DNA of 62,000 bases, from the NCBI RefSeq assembly GCF_032854445.1, contig NC_088299.1, positions 285,001 to 347,000 on the forward strand, read 5' to 3'. This stretch comes from Liolophura sinensis (lineage: Eukaryota; Mollusca; Polyplacophora; Chitonida; Chitonidae). A program made the translations under genes and the position numbers. Below are positions 21,419 through 33,875 of the stretch, in pieces. Below the pieces are notes generated by a model. It was not told the DNA's origin. It searched no databases and saw nothing but the letters and a program-made list of their open reading frames with translations. Within the stretch, counting starts at the first letter, position 1. Every line of letters begins with the position of its first letter.

Positions 21419-21913
21419 GCTTTGGAGGTCAGACGTGTTGTCAGATCGCTCCATCTGTCAGACTTCATTTCTCTGGATTTCCAGTGATTTCTTGTGTGTT
21501 TGTGATACTCACAGATTTCTCTTGTCACGAGCTATCCATTGAGATAGTTTGTAGTCAGAAATTCTATATTTTTGACTAGTTTTTTGACGTTTTGGTGTTT
21601 GGCCAGCGTGGCCGGTGGGCCAGCCCGCGCGGCTTGGCTAAGGCACCAGTTGTCGTGGCCTGTGTTGGAGGCCTATACAGGTTACAGCATAGGACAGTGT
21701 ACAAGGTCAGCTTGCCCGGTCGAGCTCCATTCATCCCGGGCTAGCAGGGCACACAAAGGCTTTTGTCAATAACAGGCAGCAAATTGGTGCACTCTTGCAC
21801 GAAGTTTATTCGCCACTGTTCATTGATCAGTGAAGGGGTTGAGCACACAGTGCAGTACCTGACTGGCTGCCAACACAGTTGGACGTGTCAGCCGGGTAGC
21901 GCCTTTGGGCGAG

Positions 21914-21915
<2 letters not shown>

Positions 21916-21944
<29 letters not shown>
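21916..21944 (+). repeat. T29 tract before ORF1, LINE copy 3
   Basis: A run of 29 T between GGGCGAGGG and GAACCAACAAA, 11 nt before the ORF1 ATG. It has the same position as in the other copies. Confidence 0.95.
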
Positions 21945-21955
21945 GAACCAACAAA

Positions 21956-23462
21956 ATGGCTTTCCGCATTAAAAGGCCTCTTAGCCTTAAATTGCGAATT
22001 AAAGGCAATGTAAAAGCCATTGACGTTTATCATGGGTTGCAGGAACGCATCGGCAGCGGACCCAAAGTGTTGAGGGGTTTGGTCCACGTTACTGGCGATC
22101 TGTGGAATGTCACTGTTGCCAATGAGGAGGTCAAACAAAAATTACTTAATGAAGATCTGGTACTTAATGGAGTAAACTGTCCGGTTTATGAAGTTGAGCA
22201 ATCCAGAACTTTGGTGAAGGTGAAGAGCCCTTATGAGATTCCGGATGAACGGATAGGGGCTGTTCTCAAACAGTTTGGAACGGTGCACTCTGTCGAACGA
22301 GAATGCTACCTGTTCGACAGAACCTTGCAAAATGGGGTTAGGAGAGTATGGATGAGCAACATTTCGTCCACCATTCCTGAAGCCATATGGGTGGGAGCAT
22401 CTTTTCGGTTACCAGTCTGGTACAGAGGGCAGGTGCGAGCTTGTCACCTGTGCCAGGCGACAGACCACCTAAAAAATGACTGCCCACTGAAAAACAAATG
22501 TTTGATTTGCAAGCAAGAAGGTCATTTCCAAAAGAATTGTCCTCAAGATCTGGACACTGAGAGTAGCGATAATCTGACAAGTAGTGGAGATGAAGATGAC
22601 ATCGCAGTTGCGATGGATCATAATGGTAATAAGGACGACGAGGATATGAATAATGATGATCATGACAATGAGCAGGGAGATAATGACGGAAAGGATGACA
22701 GTGATGATGACACGGATGATAGTAATGAGGCTGAGGATGATTGTGAAATGGTGAATGGGGATACGAATGGTGGACAGGAGAGTAGCAATGATGTAGTGGG
22801 TAATGATGATAAAAATGAGGTGAATGAGGACGGGAATGATAAAGATGCTATGGATAATGGTAAGGATGGGCTGGAGGGAGGTAGCAATGAAGGAGGTAAA
22901 GAGGAGGAAAATGATGTGGACAAAAATGCAGATGATGGTATTTCATCAGTTTCTAGCCAGGTCCAACAGGAGGAAGTATCGTTGAGTTATCACTGAACCG
23001 TTGGTTCCGTACAGCTCGACCGGTCAGTCTCCCGAGCAAGACTCTTCACAAGACTTGTGGAGTCAGTCATTTACCTTTTCCCAGCCAGTTGCAAAACAAG
23101 ATGTAAATGAGTCCTTATGGAGCACCGCTTCAGAGGCCATTTTTGTAGACACCTCAAAAGACCAAGTTAGCGGCATTGAAGCCTCTGGATCGGTTATCCC
23201 CATGGACGACACGACGTCGGAAATGGAGGATTCCGTTCCGGGAGAAGACCTAGACGAGTCAATGCCGGCATACGCAAACGATCAAGGCGAGGTTTTAGTC
23301 CCTGTCTCCACTTCTTTAGGAGTCCATTATCGGACCATGCGCCGCGACTCAAAAATTGAGAAAGTCAGGAAACAGAGGAAAGTCATTTACCTGTCCCAGG
23401 AGGACTTTGCTGCACGCAAGGCTGCCCTGTACAAGAAGTCGAGAAAAACAAAACTTAAATAG
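21956..23462 (+). pseudogene. LINE ORF1, copy 3, frameshifted
   Basis: Both CCHC knuckles and most of the acidic linker are intact. An extra A at about 22989 (GAGTTATCACTG in place of GAGTTTCACTG) shifts the frame, giving a stop at 22996 after 346 codons. The C-terminal basic part continues in another frame to 23462. A truncated protein with both knuckles but no basic tail could still be made. Confidence 0.88.
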
Positions 23463-23469
23463 ATCCATA

Positions 23470-26400
23470 ATGGCTCTAAATGTTGTATCACTAAATTGTC
23501 AGGGTTTGCTTTCGGACTGGAAGCAATTTTCCCTTGGCCATACCTTCAGGTCATTAAAAGCAGATGTTGCTTTTCTACAAGAGACGCATTTTACTGACGT
23601 CAATGACGTAACCCGGTTTGAAACAGCTGTGAAAGGGAAAGTCTTTTCCTCTTCCGGGTCGAATCATAGAGCGGGCACGGCTATTGTGTTTCTTGCTTCT
23701 TTCCTCGCCTCGGGGACCATAGTGTCATCTGTCACTGATCCCGGTGGTCGTTGGGTCAAGGTTGAGGCGGAGTATTCAGGCTTTGATTTTACGTTTGTCG
23801 CCGTACATGCACCAACATATGTTCCTGACCGTCGTCGGTTTTTCCAAGGTCTAGAAAGAGTTCTGGGTGATTCAAACACCAACGTCTTCCTGGCCGGAGA
23901 TTTCAATTGCGTCTTAAATCCTCTAATAGATAGGCGAAGCACGGCCGCGGTAGCTTCTGATTCGTCTACTGCTCCCTTGGCAACTTTGATTAAAACATAT
24001 TCTCTGTCGGATACTTTTAGGTTCCTTCATCCTGATGCCCATGAATACACTTGGACCTCGCCAACTGGTGCGCACTCTTCGCGTCTGGATAGAGTGTATT
24101 GTAGCAAGGATCTCCTTGGACATCTGGTTCATTCAGGTCATGAACCCACTGCCATGTCTGATCATACTATGGTCACAGCCAAATTTGATTCAGGGGATTG
24201 GGTAGAGAAAGGTCCGGGGTTCTGGAAGCTCAACGTCAGCCTGTTGAATGACGAAGAGTTTCACAAGAACATGCGAGATTATTTTGCTGCTTGGATGTCA
24301 GAGAGGGATTCTTTTAGGTCTGCTGCTGAATTCTGGGAGGAGGGCAAATCTGGGCTTAAGCGGGTGGCACTGTCGTACAGTAAGGCTAGGGCACGTCGCC
24401 GTAAACGGGCTCAACGTAAACTCCTAAAGGATTACAACAAGGTCTCTAAAAGAGTTAGTGATGGGGAGACCCATCTAGTTGACTTGTTGGAAGGTCTAAA
24501 ACGTAAAGTGCGGGCTGGTGAGCAACAGGCTTATAAAGCAGCCGCCGTTCGTGCCAGAGTCAAGTGGAAGGCGAGAACCCCACTCGCTATTTCTGTTCTT
24601 TGGAGAAGTCGCGTGCTACTGAAAAACTTATCCGCGAAGTAGCAACTCCTGATGGCCGTTCAGTCCGGTCCACCAAGGATTTATTGCAGGCCACATGCGA
24701 TTTCTACCAGAGCCTCTTCACCTCAGAGGGAGTTGAGAGAAATTGCATGGAGGAGTTGATCTCCCAGATCTCCCAGATCTTGCCTCCTCAGGAGTCCGCG
24801 ATCTGTGAACAGCCGTTCACTTTGGAAGAGCTGCACTCTGCAGCAAAGTCCATGACGCTGAACAAGTCCCCAGGTATCGATGGTCTTCCTGTCGAACTGT
24901 ATTTGGCTTTCTGGGATGTCCTAGGTCCTATCCTGCTGGACGTTGCCAACGAGGCTTTTGAGCAGGGTGAGTTAACCGATTCAATGCAGCAGGCTCTTGT
25001 CAGGCTCGTTCACAAACGGGGGCTAAAAGAGGACCTGCGGAATTGGAGGCCGATTTCACTCTTGTGCGCCGATTATAAGATCATTACGAAGGCGCTAACC
25101 CGCAGACTTGGATCCGTGATGGGCCTTGTTGTTCACAGTGATCAGACCTGTTCTGTGCCAGGGAGGTCAATCCTCACCAATAGCTTCCTTGTTCGGGACC
25201 TTATAGAGCTGGTCGAAGACGAGGATATCGAGGCGGCAATCATAAGCCTTGACAACGAGAAGGCTTTTGATCGTTTGGAATGGGCTTTTATGCACAAAGT
25301 GTTGGAGCGGATGGGGTTCGGGCCTGTTTTTTGTAAATGGATCCGGCTTCTTTACAAGTCTCCTGTAAGTCGTGTAATGGTGAATGGTTTTATTGGTGAC
25401 CCTGTTCTCCTCGAGCGTGGAGTTCGCCAGGGCTGTCCTCTGTCTCCTCTGCTTTACGTTCTGGCCGCAGAGGCTCTTGGGGTGGTTGTGAGGTCTTCTG
25501 ACATGAAGGGAGTGAGAGTCCCTGATGTCGAAGAACCGATCAAAATCTCCCAGTATGCCGACGACGCATCTCTCTTCGTGGGAGATGAAGACTTCCACAT
25601 TGCTGAAACAATCTTGAATAAGTACCAGAAAGCGTCTGGCTGCAAAGTCAACAGATCCAAGTCAAAAGGGTTATTCTTGGGTGCTTGGAAGGGTCGTGCT
25701 GTTACTCCTTTGGGTATTGAATGGTCACAGGATCACGTCAAACTCTTGGGGGTAAAACAAGGTGCAAAAAACGCGGCTTCTGTTAACTGGAATGACCGCA
25801 TCCAGAAGGTCGGCAGCACCCTCAAGGGGTGGAGCAAGAGAGGCCTAAGCATTGTTGGGCGAGTCCTTGTGTTAAACTTGCTGGCAATGTCGAAATTGTG
25901 GTATGTTGCCTCAGTTTTTGACTTGCCGGCGGATAAGGAGAACACATTAGTTGGGATGTGTCGGGATTTTTTGTGGAAGAGTAAAAAGCCTCTGGTCTCT
26001 TCCAAAGTTTGTACACTCCCCAAGGCAAGTGGAGGTCTAGGCCTCGTAGATATCCCCAAGAAGGTTCAGTCCTTAAAGCTGGCTTTTTTGGAGCGGCTTA
26101 TGTTGAGTTCGTCTCGGTGGGCTCAGGTAGGCCGGAGGCTTGTGGCGTCGAAAAGTGAACCCCACGCTGTGGTTGATTTTTTCCGGTTGCTTAAAGCTCC
26201 AACGCGTTTCAGTTCTCTTCCTCGGTGGTACTTCGACCATCTGAAGACCTTCTTTAAGCTGAAACGGACTGAGGCTGATCCGGTTTCGTGGCAGGAAGCT
26301 CTGGATCAGCCTTTGTATGGAAATCCCCTAATTTTGGGAGAGGGTGGAAGACCCTTGATTCCTGGTAAGACGGCCACGCCCAGTTTCCGGCGATTGTCGG

Positions 26401-27236
26401 ATATTGTGGATGGAGGCACCAGAGTGTGGCTGGTCTTAGAGTCGGCCAATTGGCGTCACCTAGCAGCTGTGCGAAGGGCAATACCGAAGGCATGGTTCAG
26501 TCTGCCGGATACTGTCACGAATCCCAGCCGGACGAGGTATCAGGTTAACCAACAGGACCTTTCTCAGCTCTCCTCCAGGAGATGGTATCAGATCCTTCTG
26601 GTGGACAACGACGTAACCCCTGCCGGAGTCCAGAAGTGGCAACAGTTGGGTTGGGTGCCATCGTCCTGGAGGAACTTGTTTTTATCGCTCTGGAAGTCTG
26701 GGGTAGACAACCGAGTTAAGGAGGCTGTTTGGCTGCTGTGGCACAGACAGTGGTGGGTCGGGCATAAGTTAGTCCGAGCAGGACTGTCTGCATCTGCCGA
26801 CTGTCCTTTGTGCTCGTCTCAAGACGAGACCGTAGAACACCTTGTGTGGCATTGCCCGGTTGCGTCCAGCATGTGGCAGATGTTGGAACGGACAATTGGG
26901 CGCCTCCTCGGACGAGGGTTCTCGTTCAGCCTGGAAGATGTGTTGTGGGGCGACTTGAGACAAGTGCCTTCTTCATTGAAACCGGTCGTCAGAGATCAGG
27001 TGTTTCTTTGTATCTGGTCAATTTGGAGGCATCGGTGCTACGTGGTAGCATACAATCACGTGATCGACCATCTTAAGGTGGTACCCAGCCTTTTCCACAG
27101 GGACCTGCAGTACCACTTGCTGACTGTTTTTGAACGGCATCGCAGGCTGGGAAAGTTGGCGACATTTAAGACCACCTGGTGTCGCAATTCTATTCTTTGC
27201 GTTCTGCGGAACGGTAGGCCCGTTGTCCAATTTTAA
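23470..27236 (+). pseudogene. LINE ORF2, copy 3, frameshifted
   Basis: The endonuclease domain is complete in the first frame, which ends at 24642. A 7-nt deletion after 24567 (the CAGGTGG present in copies 1 and 2 is missing) shifts the frame before the reverse transcriptase. The RT, YADD and C-C-H-C parts then read openly to 27236 in the new frame. A further in-frame codon loss (GDDED to GDED) lies just after YADD. As it stands, endonuclease and RT would be on separate polypeptides. Confidence 0.88.
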
Positions 27237-27489
27237 TTTCGCAATTGTTCGTGACCTGGTGTCATAACTTCACGTTTTCAGCAGTTCCGCCTATTCTGAG
27301 GCGGAAGTTTTACTGTTAATTTTAATGGATATTTGTTTCTTGTGTCTGTCCTGGCTCTATCTGTCTGCCGGTTGTGACGTTTTAGTCATATAATGATGGG
27401 CTGGTCCTGTCAGTAAGGATGTAGGTATGTTTTACATACTGCGGACAGACTTGGTTCTGTTTTCCCACAGCCTAGATTGCTGTGGCGTA

Positions 27490-27514
<25 letters not shown>

Positions 27515-27520
<6 letters not shown>

Positions 27521-27530
27521 GATAGATAGA
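27515..27530. repeat. (TAGA)4 linker between LINE copies 3 and 4
   Basis: Four TAGA units join the poly(A) of copy 3 to GCTTTGGAGG of copy 4. The phase differs by one base from the other linkers, which begin with GATA. Confidence 0.9.
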
Positions 27531-27986
27531 GCTTTGGAGGTCAGACGTGTTATCAGATCGCTCCATCTGTCAAGTTTCATTTCTCTGGATTTCCAGTGAT
27601 TTCTAGTGTGTTTCTGATACTCACAGATTTTTCTTGTCACGAGCTGTCGATTGATATAGGTTGCAGTCAGAAATTCCATATTTTTGACAAGTTTTTTTGA
27701 CGTTTTGGTGTTTGGGCGGCGTGGCCGGTGGGCCAGCCCACGCGGCTTGGCTCTGGAGGCCTATACAGGTTACAGCATAGGACAGTGAACAAGGTCAGCT
27801 TGCCCAGTCGAGCTCCATTCATCCCGGGCTAGCAGGGCACACAAAGGCTTTTGTCACTAACAGGCAGCAAATTCGTTCACTCTTGCACGAAGTTCATTCG
27901 CCACTGTCACTTGACAGTTGATCAGTCAAGGGGTTGAGAACGCAGTGCAGTACCTGACTGGCCGTCCACACAGTTGGACGTGTCAG

Positions 27987-28020
27987 TTTTTTTTTTTTGT
28001 TTTTTTTTTTTGTTTTTTTT
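27987..28020 (+). repeat. Interrupted T tract before ORF1, LINE copy 4
   Basis: T12, G, T12, G, T8 occupies the place of the pure T tract in copies 1-3. The two G substitutions fit the greater age of this copy. Confidence 0.9.
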
Positions 28021-28029
28021 ACCACCAGA

Positions 28030-29516
28030 ATGGCTTTCCGCATTAAAAGGCCTCTTAGCCTTAAATTGCGAATTAAAGGCAATGTAAAAGCGATTGACGT
28101 TTATCATGGGTTGCAGGAACGCATCGGCAGCGGACTCAAAGTGTTGAGGGGTTTGGTCCACGTTACTGGCGATCTGTGGAATGTCACTGTTGCCAATGAG
28201 GAGGTCAAACAAAAATTACTTAATGAAGATCTGGTACTTAATGGAGTAAACTGTCCGGTTTATGAAGTTGAGCAATCCAGAACTTTGGTGAAGGTGAAGA
28301 GCCCTTATGAGATTCCGGATGAACGGATAGGGGCTGTTCTCAAACAGTTTGGAACGGTGCACTCTGTCGAACGAGAATGCTACCTGTTCGACAGAACCTT
28401 GCAAAATGGGGTTAGGAGAGTATGGATGAGCAACATTTCGTCCACCATTCCTGAAGCCATATGGGTGGGAGCATCTTTTCGGTTACCAGTCTGGTACAGA
28501 GGGCAGGTACGAGCTTGTCACCTGTGCCAGGCGACAGACCACCTCAAAAATGACTGCCCGCTGAAAAACAAATGTTTGATTTGCAAGCAAGAAGGTCATT
28601 TCCAAAAGAATTGTCCTCAAGATCTGGACACTGAGAGTAGCGACAATGGGACAAGTAGTGGAGATGAAGATGACATCGCAGTTGTGATGGATGATAATGG
28701 TAATAAGGACGACGAGGATATGAATAATGATGATCATGACAATGAGCAGGGAGATAATGACGGAAAAGATGACAGTGATGATGACACGGATGATAGTAAT
28801 GAGGCTGAGGATGATTGTGAAATGGTGAATGGGGATACGGATGGTGGACAGGAGAGTAGCAATGATGTAGTGGGTAATGATAATAAAAATGAGGTGAATG
28901 AGGCAGAGGACGGGAATGATAAAGATGCTATGGATAATGGTAAGGATGGGCTGGAGGGTGGTAGGAATGAAGGGGGCAAAGAAGAGGAAAATGATGTGGA
29001 CAAAAATGCAGATGATGGTATTTTATCAGTTTCTAGCCAGTTCAAACAGGAGGAAGTATCGTTGCGTTTCACTGAACCGTTGGCTCCGTACAGCTCGACC
29101 GGTCAGTCTCCCGAGCAAGACTCTTCACAAGACCTGTGGTGTCAGTCATTTACCTGTTCCCAGACAATTGCAAAACAAGATGTAAATGAGTCCTTATGGA
29201 GCACCGCTTCAGAGGCCATTTTTGTAGACACCCAAAAAGACCAAGTTACCGGCATTGAAGCCTCTGGATCGGTTATCCCCATGGACGACACGACGTCGGA
29301 AATGGAGGATTCCGTTCCGGGAGAAGACCTAGACGAGTCAATGCCGGCATACGCTAACGATCAAGGCGAGGTTTTAGTCCCTGTCTCCGCTTCTTTAGTC
29401 CATTATCAGACCATGCGCCGCGAATCAAGAGGAAAGTAATTTACCTGTCCCAGGAGGACTTTGCTGCACGCAAGGCTGCCCTGTACAAGAAGTCGAGAAA
29501 AACAAAACTTAAATAG
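28030..29516 (+). pseudogene. LINE ORF1, copy 4, C-terminally frameshifted
   Basis: The RRM-like N-terminus, both CCHC knuckles and the acidic linker are open. About 22 nt are missing near 29430 (after CGCGAATCA), so the frame ends at 29439, some 25 codons before the normal stop at 29514-29516, and the basic tail is lost. There are more amino-acid differences from copies 1-3 than those copies show among themselves. Confidence 0.88.
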
Positions 29517-29523
29517 ATCCATA

Positions 29524-32500
29524 ATGGCTCTGAATGTTGTCTCACTAAATTGTCAGGGTTTGCTTTCGGACTGGAAGCAATTTTCCCTTGGCCATACCTT
29601 CAGGTCATTAAAAGCAGATGTTGCTTTTCTACAAGAGACGCATTTTACTGACGTCAATGACGTAACCCGGTTTGAAACAGCTGTGAAAGGGAAAGTCTTT
29701 TCCTCTTCCGGCTCGAATCATAGAGCGGGCACGGCTATTGTGTTTCTTGCTTCTTTCATCGCCTCGGGGACCATAGTGTCATCTGTCACTGATCCCGGTG
29801 GTCGTTGGGTCAAGTTTGAGGCGGAGTATTCTGGCTTTGATTTTACGTTTGTCGCCGTACATGCACCAACATATGTTCCTGACCGTCGTCGGTTTTTCCA
29901 AGGTCTAGAAAGTGTTCTGAATGATTCAAACACCAACGTCTTCCTGGCCGGGGATTTCAATTGCTTCTTAGACCCCCTAATAGATAGGCGAAGCACGGCC
30001 GCGGTAGCTTCTGATCCATCTACTGCTCCCTTGGCAACTTTGATAAAAACATATTCTCTGTCGGATACTTTTAGGTTCCTTCATCCTGATGCCCATAAAT
30101 ACACTTGGACCTCGCCAACTGGTGCGCTCTCTTCGCGTCTAGATAGATTGTATTGTAGCAAGGATCTCCTTGGACATCTGGTTCATGCAGGTCATGAACC
30201 CACTGCCATGTCTGATCATACTATGGTCACAGCCAAATTTGATTCAGGGGATTGGGTAGAGAAAGGTCCGGGGTTCTGGAAGCTCAATGTCAGCCTTTTG
30301 AATGACGAAGAGTTTCACAAGAACATGCAAGATTATTTTGCCGCTTGGATGTCAGAGAGGGATTCTTTTAGGTCTGCTGCTGAATTCTGGGAGGAGGGCA
30401 AATCTGGGCTTAAGCGGGTGGCAATGTCGTACAGTAGGGCTAGGGCATGTCGCCGTAAACGGGCTCAACGTAAACTGCTGAAGGATTACAACAAGGTCTC
30501 TAAAAGAGTTAGTGATGGGGAGACCCATCTAGTTGACCTGTTGGAAGGTCTAAAACTTAAAGTGCGGGCTGGTGAGCAGCAGGCTTATAAAGCAGCCGCC
30601 GTTCGTGCCAGAGTAAAGTGGCACGTGGAAGGCGAGAACCCCACTCGCTATTTCTGTTCTTTGGAGAAGTCGCGTGCTACTGAAAAACTTATCCGCGAAG
30701 TAGCAACTCCTGATGGCCGTTCAGTCCGGTCCACCAAGGATTTATTGCAGGCCACATGCGATTTTTACCAGAGCCTCTTCACCTCAGATGGAGTTGAGAG
30801 AAATTGCATGGAGGAGTTGATCTCCCAGATCTTGCCTCCTCAGGAGGCTTTGGATGAGCTGCATTCTGCAGCAAAATCTATGATGCTGAACAAGTCCCCC
30901 GGTGTCGATGGTCTTCATGTGGAACTGTATTTGGCTTTATGGGATGTGCTAGGCCCTATCCTGCTGGACGTTGCCAACGAGGCTTTTGAGCAGGGTGAGT
31001 TAACCGATTCAATGCAGCAGGCTCTTGTCAGGCTCGTTCACAAGCGGGGGCCAAAAGAGGACCTGCGGAATTGGAGGCCGATTTCACTCTTGTGTGCCGA
31101 TTATAAGATCATCACGAAGGCGCTAACCCGCAGACTTGGATCCGTGATGGGCCTTGCTGTTCACAGTGATCAGACCTGTTCTGTGCCAGGGAGGTCAATC
31201 CTCACCAATAGCTTCCTTGTTAGGGACCTTATAGAGCTGGTTGAACACGAGGATATCGAGGCGGCAATCAGAAGCCTTGATAACGAGAAGGCTTTCGATC
31301 GTTTGGGTCCGCTTCGCGACCGGTAGATCCAGGATCAATCCTTGATCGAGTCACACCTAAGATTTTAAAAAAGGAAGTTCTAACTTCCTCGCTTGGCGTT
31401 CAGCATGAAGGGGATAGTGCAACGACTGGTTGACCCGTATCAGTATAATGGCTCGGGCGGGGCGGCTTACTTGCCTTCGGTAAGTCGTCTCAGTGAAGCA
31501 GCACTAAATAAAAGAGCGGTGGAAATCCGTCCTGCAACAAGGAGGCACATTAAACGTACATGCACCCTAATGATTCCTTCGTCGTCATATGACTGCAAAA
31601 TTGTTGAGAACGACGTTAAACCCCAAGCACTCACTCACTCACTCGATCGCTTGGAATGGGCTTTTATGCACAAAGTGTTGGAGCGGATGGGGTTAGGACC
31701 CGTTTTTTGTAAATGGATCCGGCTCCTTTACAAGTCCCCTGTAAGTCGTGTAATGGTGAATGGTTTTATTGGTGAACCTGTTCTCCTCGAGCGTGGAGTT
31801 CGTCAGGGCTGATCCTCTGTCTCCTCTGCTTTACGTTCTGGCCGCAGAGGTTCTTGGGGTGGTTGTGAGGTCTTCTGACATGACGGGAGTGAGTCCCTGA
31901 TGTCAAAGAACAGATCAAAATCTCCCAGTATGCCGACGACGCATCTCTCTTCGTGGGAGATGATGAAGACTTCCACATTGCCGAGACGATCTTGAACAAG
32001 TACCAGAAAGCGTCTGGCTGCAAAGTCAACAGATCCAAGTCAAAAGGGTTATTCTTGGGTGCTTGGAAGGGTCGTGCTGATACTCCTTTGGGTATTAAAT
32101 GGTCACAGGATCACGTCAAGCTCTTGAGGGTAAAACAATGTGCAAAAAACGCGGCTTCTGTTAACTGGAATGACCACATCCAGAAGGTCAGCAGCACCCT
32201 CAAGGGGTGGAGCAAGAGAGGCCTAAGCATTGTTGGGCGAGTCCTTGTATTAAACTTGCTGGCAATGTCGAAATTGTGGTATGTTGCCTCAGTTTTTGAC
32301 TTGCCGGCGGATAAGGAGCACACATTAGTTGGGATGTGTCGTGATTTTTTGTGGAAGAGTAAAAAGCCTCTGGTCTCTTCCAAAGTTTGTACCCTCCCAA
32401 GGCAAGTGGAGGTCTAGGTCTCGTAGATATCCGAGAAGGTTCAGTCCTTAAAGCTGGCTTTTTTTGAGCGGCTTATGTTGAGTTCGTCTCGGTGGGCTCA

Positions 32501-33611
32501 GGTAGGCCGGAGGCTTGTGGCGTCGAAAAGTGAACCCCACGCTGTGGTTGATTTTTTCCGGCTGTTTAAAGCTCCTACGCGTTTCAGTTCTCTTCCTCGG
32601 TGGTACTTCGACCATCTGAAAACCTTCTTTAAGCTGAAACGGACTGAGGCTGATCCGGTTTCGTGGCAGGAAGCTCTGGATCAGCCTTTGTATGGAAATC
32701 CCCTAATTTTGGGAGAGGGAGGAAGACCCTTGATGCCTGGTAAGGCGGCCACGCCCAGTTTCCGGCGATTATCGGATATTGTGGATGGAGGCACCAGAGT
32801 GTGGCTGGTCTTGGAGTCGGTCAATTGGCGTCACCTAGCAGCTGTGCGAAGGGCAATACCGAAGGCATAGTTCAATCTGCCGGATACTGTCACGAATCCC
32901 AGCCGGACGAAGTATCAAGTTAATCAACAGGACCTTTCTCAGCTTTCCTCCAGGAGATGGTATTGGATCCTTCTGGTGGACAACAACGTAACCCCCGCCG
33001 GAGTCCAGAAGTGGCAACAGTTGGGTTCGGTGCCATCGTTCTGGAGGAACTTGTTTTTATCGCTCTGAAAGTCTGGGGTAGACAACCGAGCTAAGGAGGC
33101 TGTTTGGCTACTGTGGCACAGACAGTGGTGGGTCGGGCATAAGTTAGTCCGAGCAGGACTGTCTGCATCTGCCGACTGTCCTTTGTGCTCGTCTCAGGAT
33201 GAGACCGTAGAACACCTTGTGTGGCATTGCCCGGTTGCGTCCAGCATGTGGCAGATGTTGGAACGGACAATTGGGCGCCTCCTTGGACGAGGGTTCTCGT
33301 TCAGCCTAGAAGATGTGTTGTGGGGGGACTTGAGACAAGTGCCGCCTTCATTGAAACCGGTCGTCAGAGATCAGGTGTTTCTTTGTATCTGGTCAATTTG
33401 GAGGCATCGGTGCTACGTGGTAGCACACAATCACGTGATCGACCATCTTAAGGTGGTGCCCAGCCTTTTCCACAGGGACCTGCAGTACCACTTGCTGACT
33501 GTTTTTGAACGGCATCGTAGGCTCGGAAAGTTGGCGACATTCAAGACCACCTGGTGTCTCAATTCTATTCTTTGCGTTCTGCGGAACGGCAGGCCCGTTG
33601 TCCAATTTTAA
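29524..33611 (+). pseudogene. LINE ORF2, copy 4, dead
   Basis: Open from MALNVV to the RT motif A (EKAFDRL), where a SINE (31307-31644) is inserted and introduces a stop at 31326. In-frame losses occur before this, near 30825-30855. Beyond the SINE, the RT resumes at LEWAFMHKVLERMG but is broken by an extra base near 31810, small deletions near 31890 and 32396, a stop in place of Trp at about 32868, and another at about 33067. YADD (about 31930) and the C-terminal C-C-H-C remain recognisable. It cannot encode an enzyme. Confidence 0.92.
31307..31644 (+). mobile_element. tRNA-derived SINE, family 1, inside LINE copy 4
   Basis: It is flanked by a 10-bp target duplication, GATCGTTTGG at 31297-31306 and GATCGCTTGG at 31645-31654 (one mismatch). 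It starts with GTCCGCTTCGCGACCGG, which aligns inside the tRNA-like head of the full copy at 55101-55465, so the first 30 or so bases including the A box are missing. The body and the 3' tail (TTGTTGAGAACGACG, then CCCCAAG and an ACTC repeat) match. It was inserted after LINE copy 4 was in place. Confidence 0.9.
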
Positions 33612-33875
33612 TCTCGCAATTGTTCGTGACCTGGTGTCATAACTTCACGTTTTCAGCAGTTCCGCCTATTCTGAGGAGGAAGTTTTACTGTAAATTTTAA
33701 TGGATATTTGTTTCTTGTGTCTGTCCTGGCTCTACCTGTCTGCCGGTTGTGAAGTTTTAGTCATATAATGATGGGCTGGTCCTGTCAGTAAGGATGTAGG
33801 TATGTTTTACATACCGCGGACAGACTTGGTTCTGTTTTCCCACAGCCTAGATTGCTGTGGCGTACAAAAAAAAAA

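Larger units (their letters stand above)
21419..27514 (+). mobile_element. LINE copy 3 of 4
   Basis: Full-length element of about 6.10 kb, ending in a 24-nt poly(A) (27491-27514). The T tract before ORF1 is T29 (21916-21944). It is closely similar to copies 1 and 2 but both ORFs are broken: a 1-nt insertion in ORF1 and a 7-nt deletion in ORF2. It cannot supply its own proteins as it stands. Confidence 0.93.
27531..33875 (+). mobile_element. LINE copy 4 of 4, decayed and SINE-interrupted
   Basis: About 6.35 kb including a 338-bp SINE. It is the most diverged copy: a shortened 5' UTR (the usual GGGTAGCGCC block before the T tract is missing), an interrupted T tract, a 22-nt deletion near the ORF1 end, and several frameshifts and stops in ORF2. 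It has only 10 A at its 3' end (33866-33875). It is followed by GATAGATAGGTAGGTAGGTA and unique sequence, marking the right end of the array. More lesions imply that this is the oldest insertion. Confidence 0.93.

Noticed and set aside
9154-33875. Array explained as a collapsed or duplicated assembly of one element
   Set aside because: The four copies differ in poly(A) length, T-tract length, linker length and many private variants and lesions, so they are distinct copies. A biological tandem duplication with later divergence remains possible and is listed as a refutation route.
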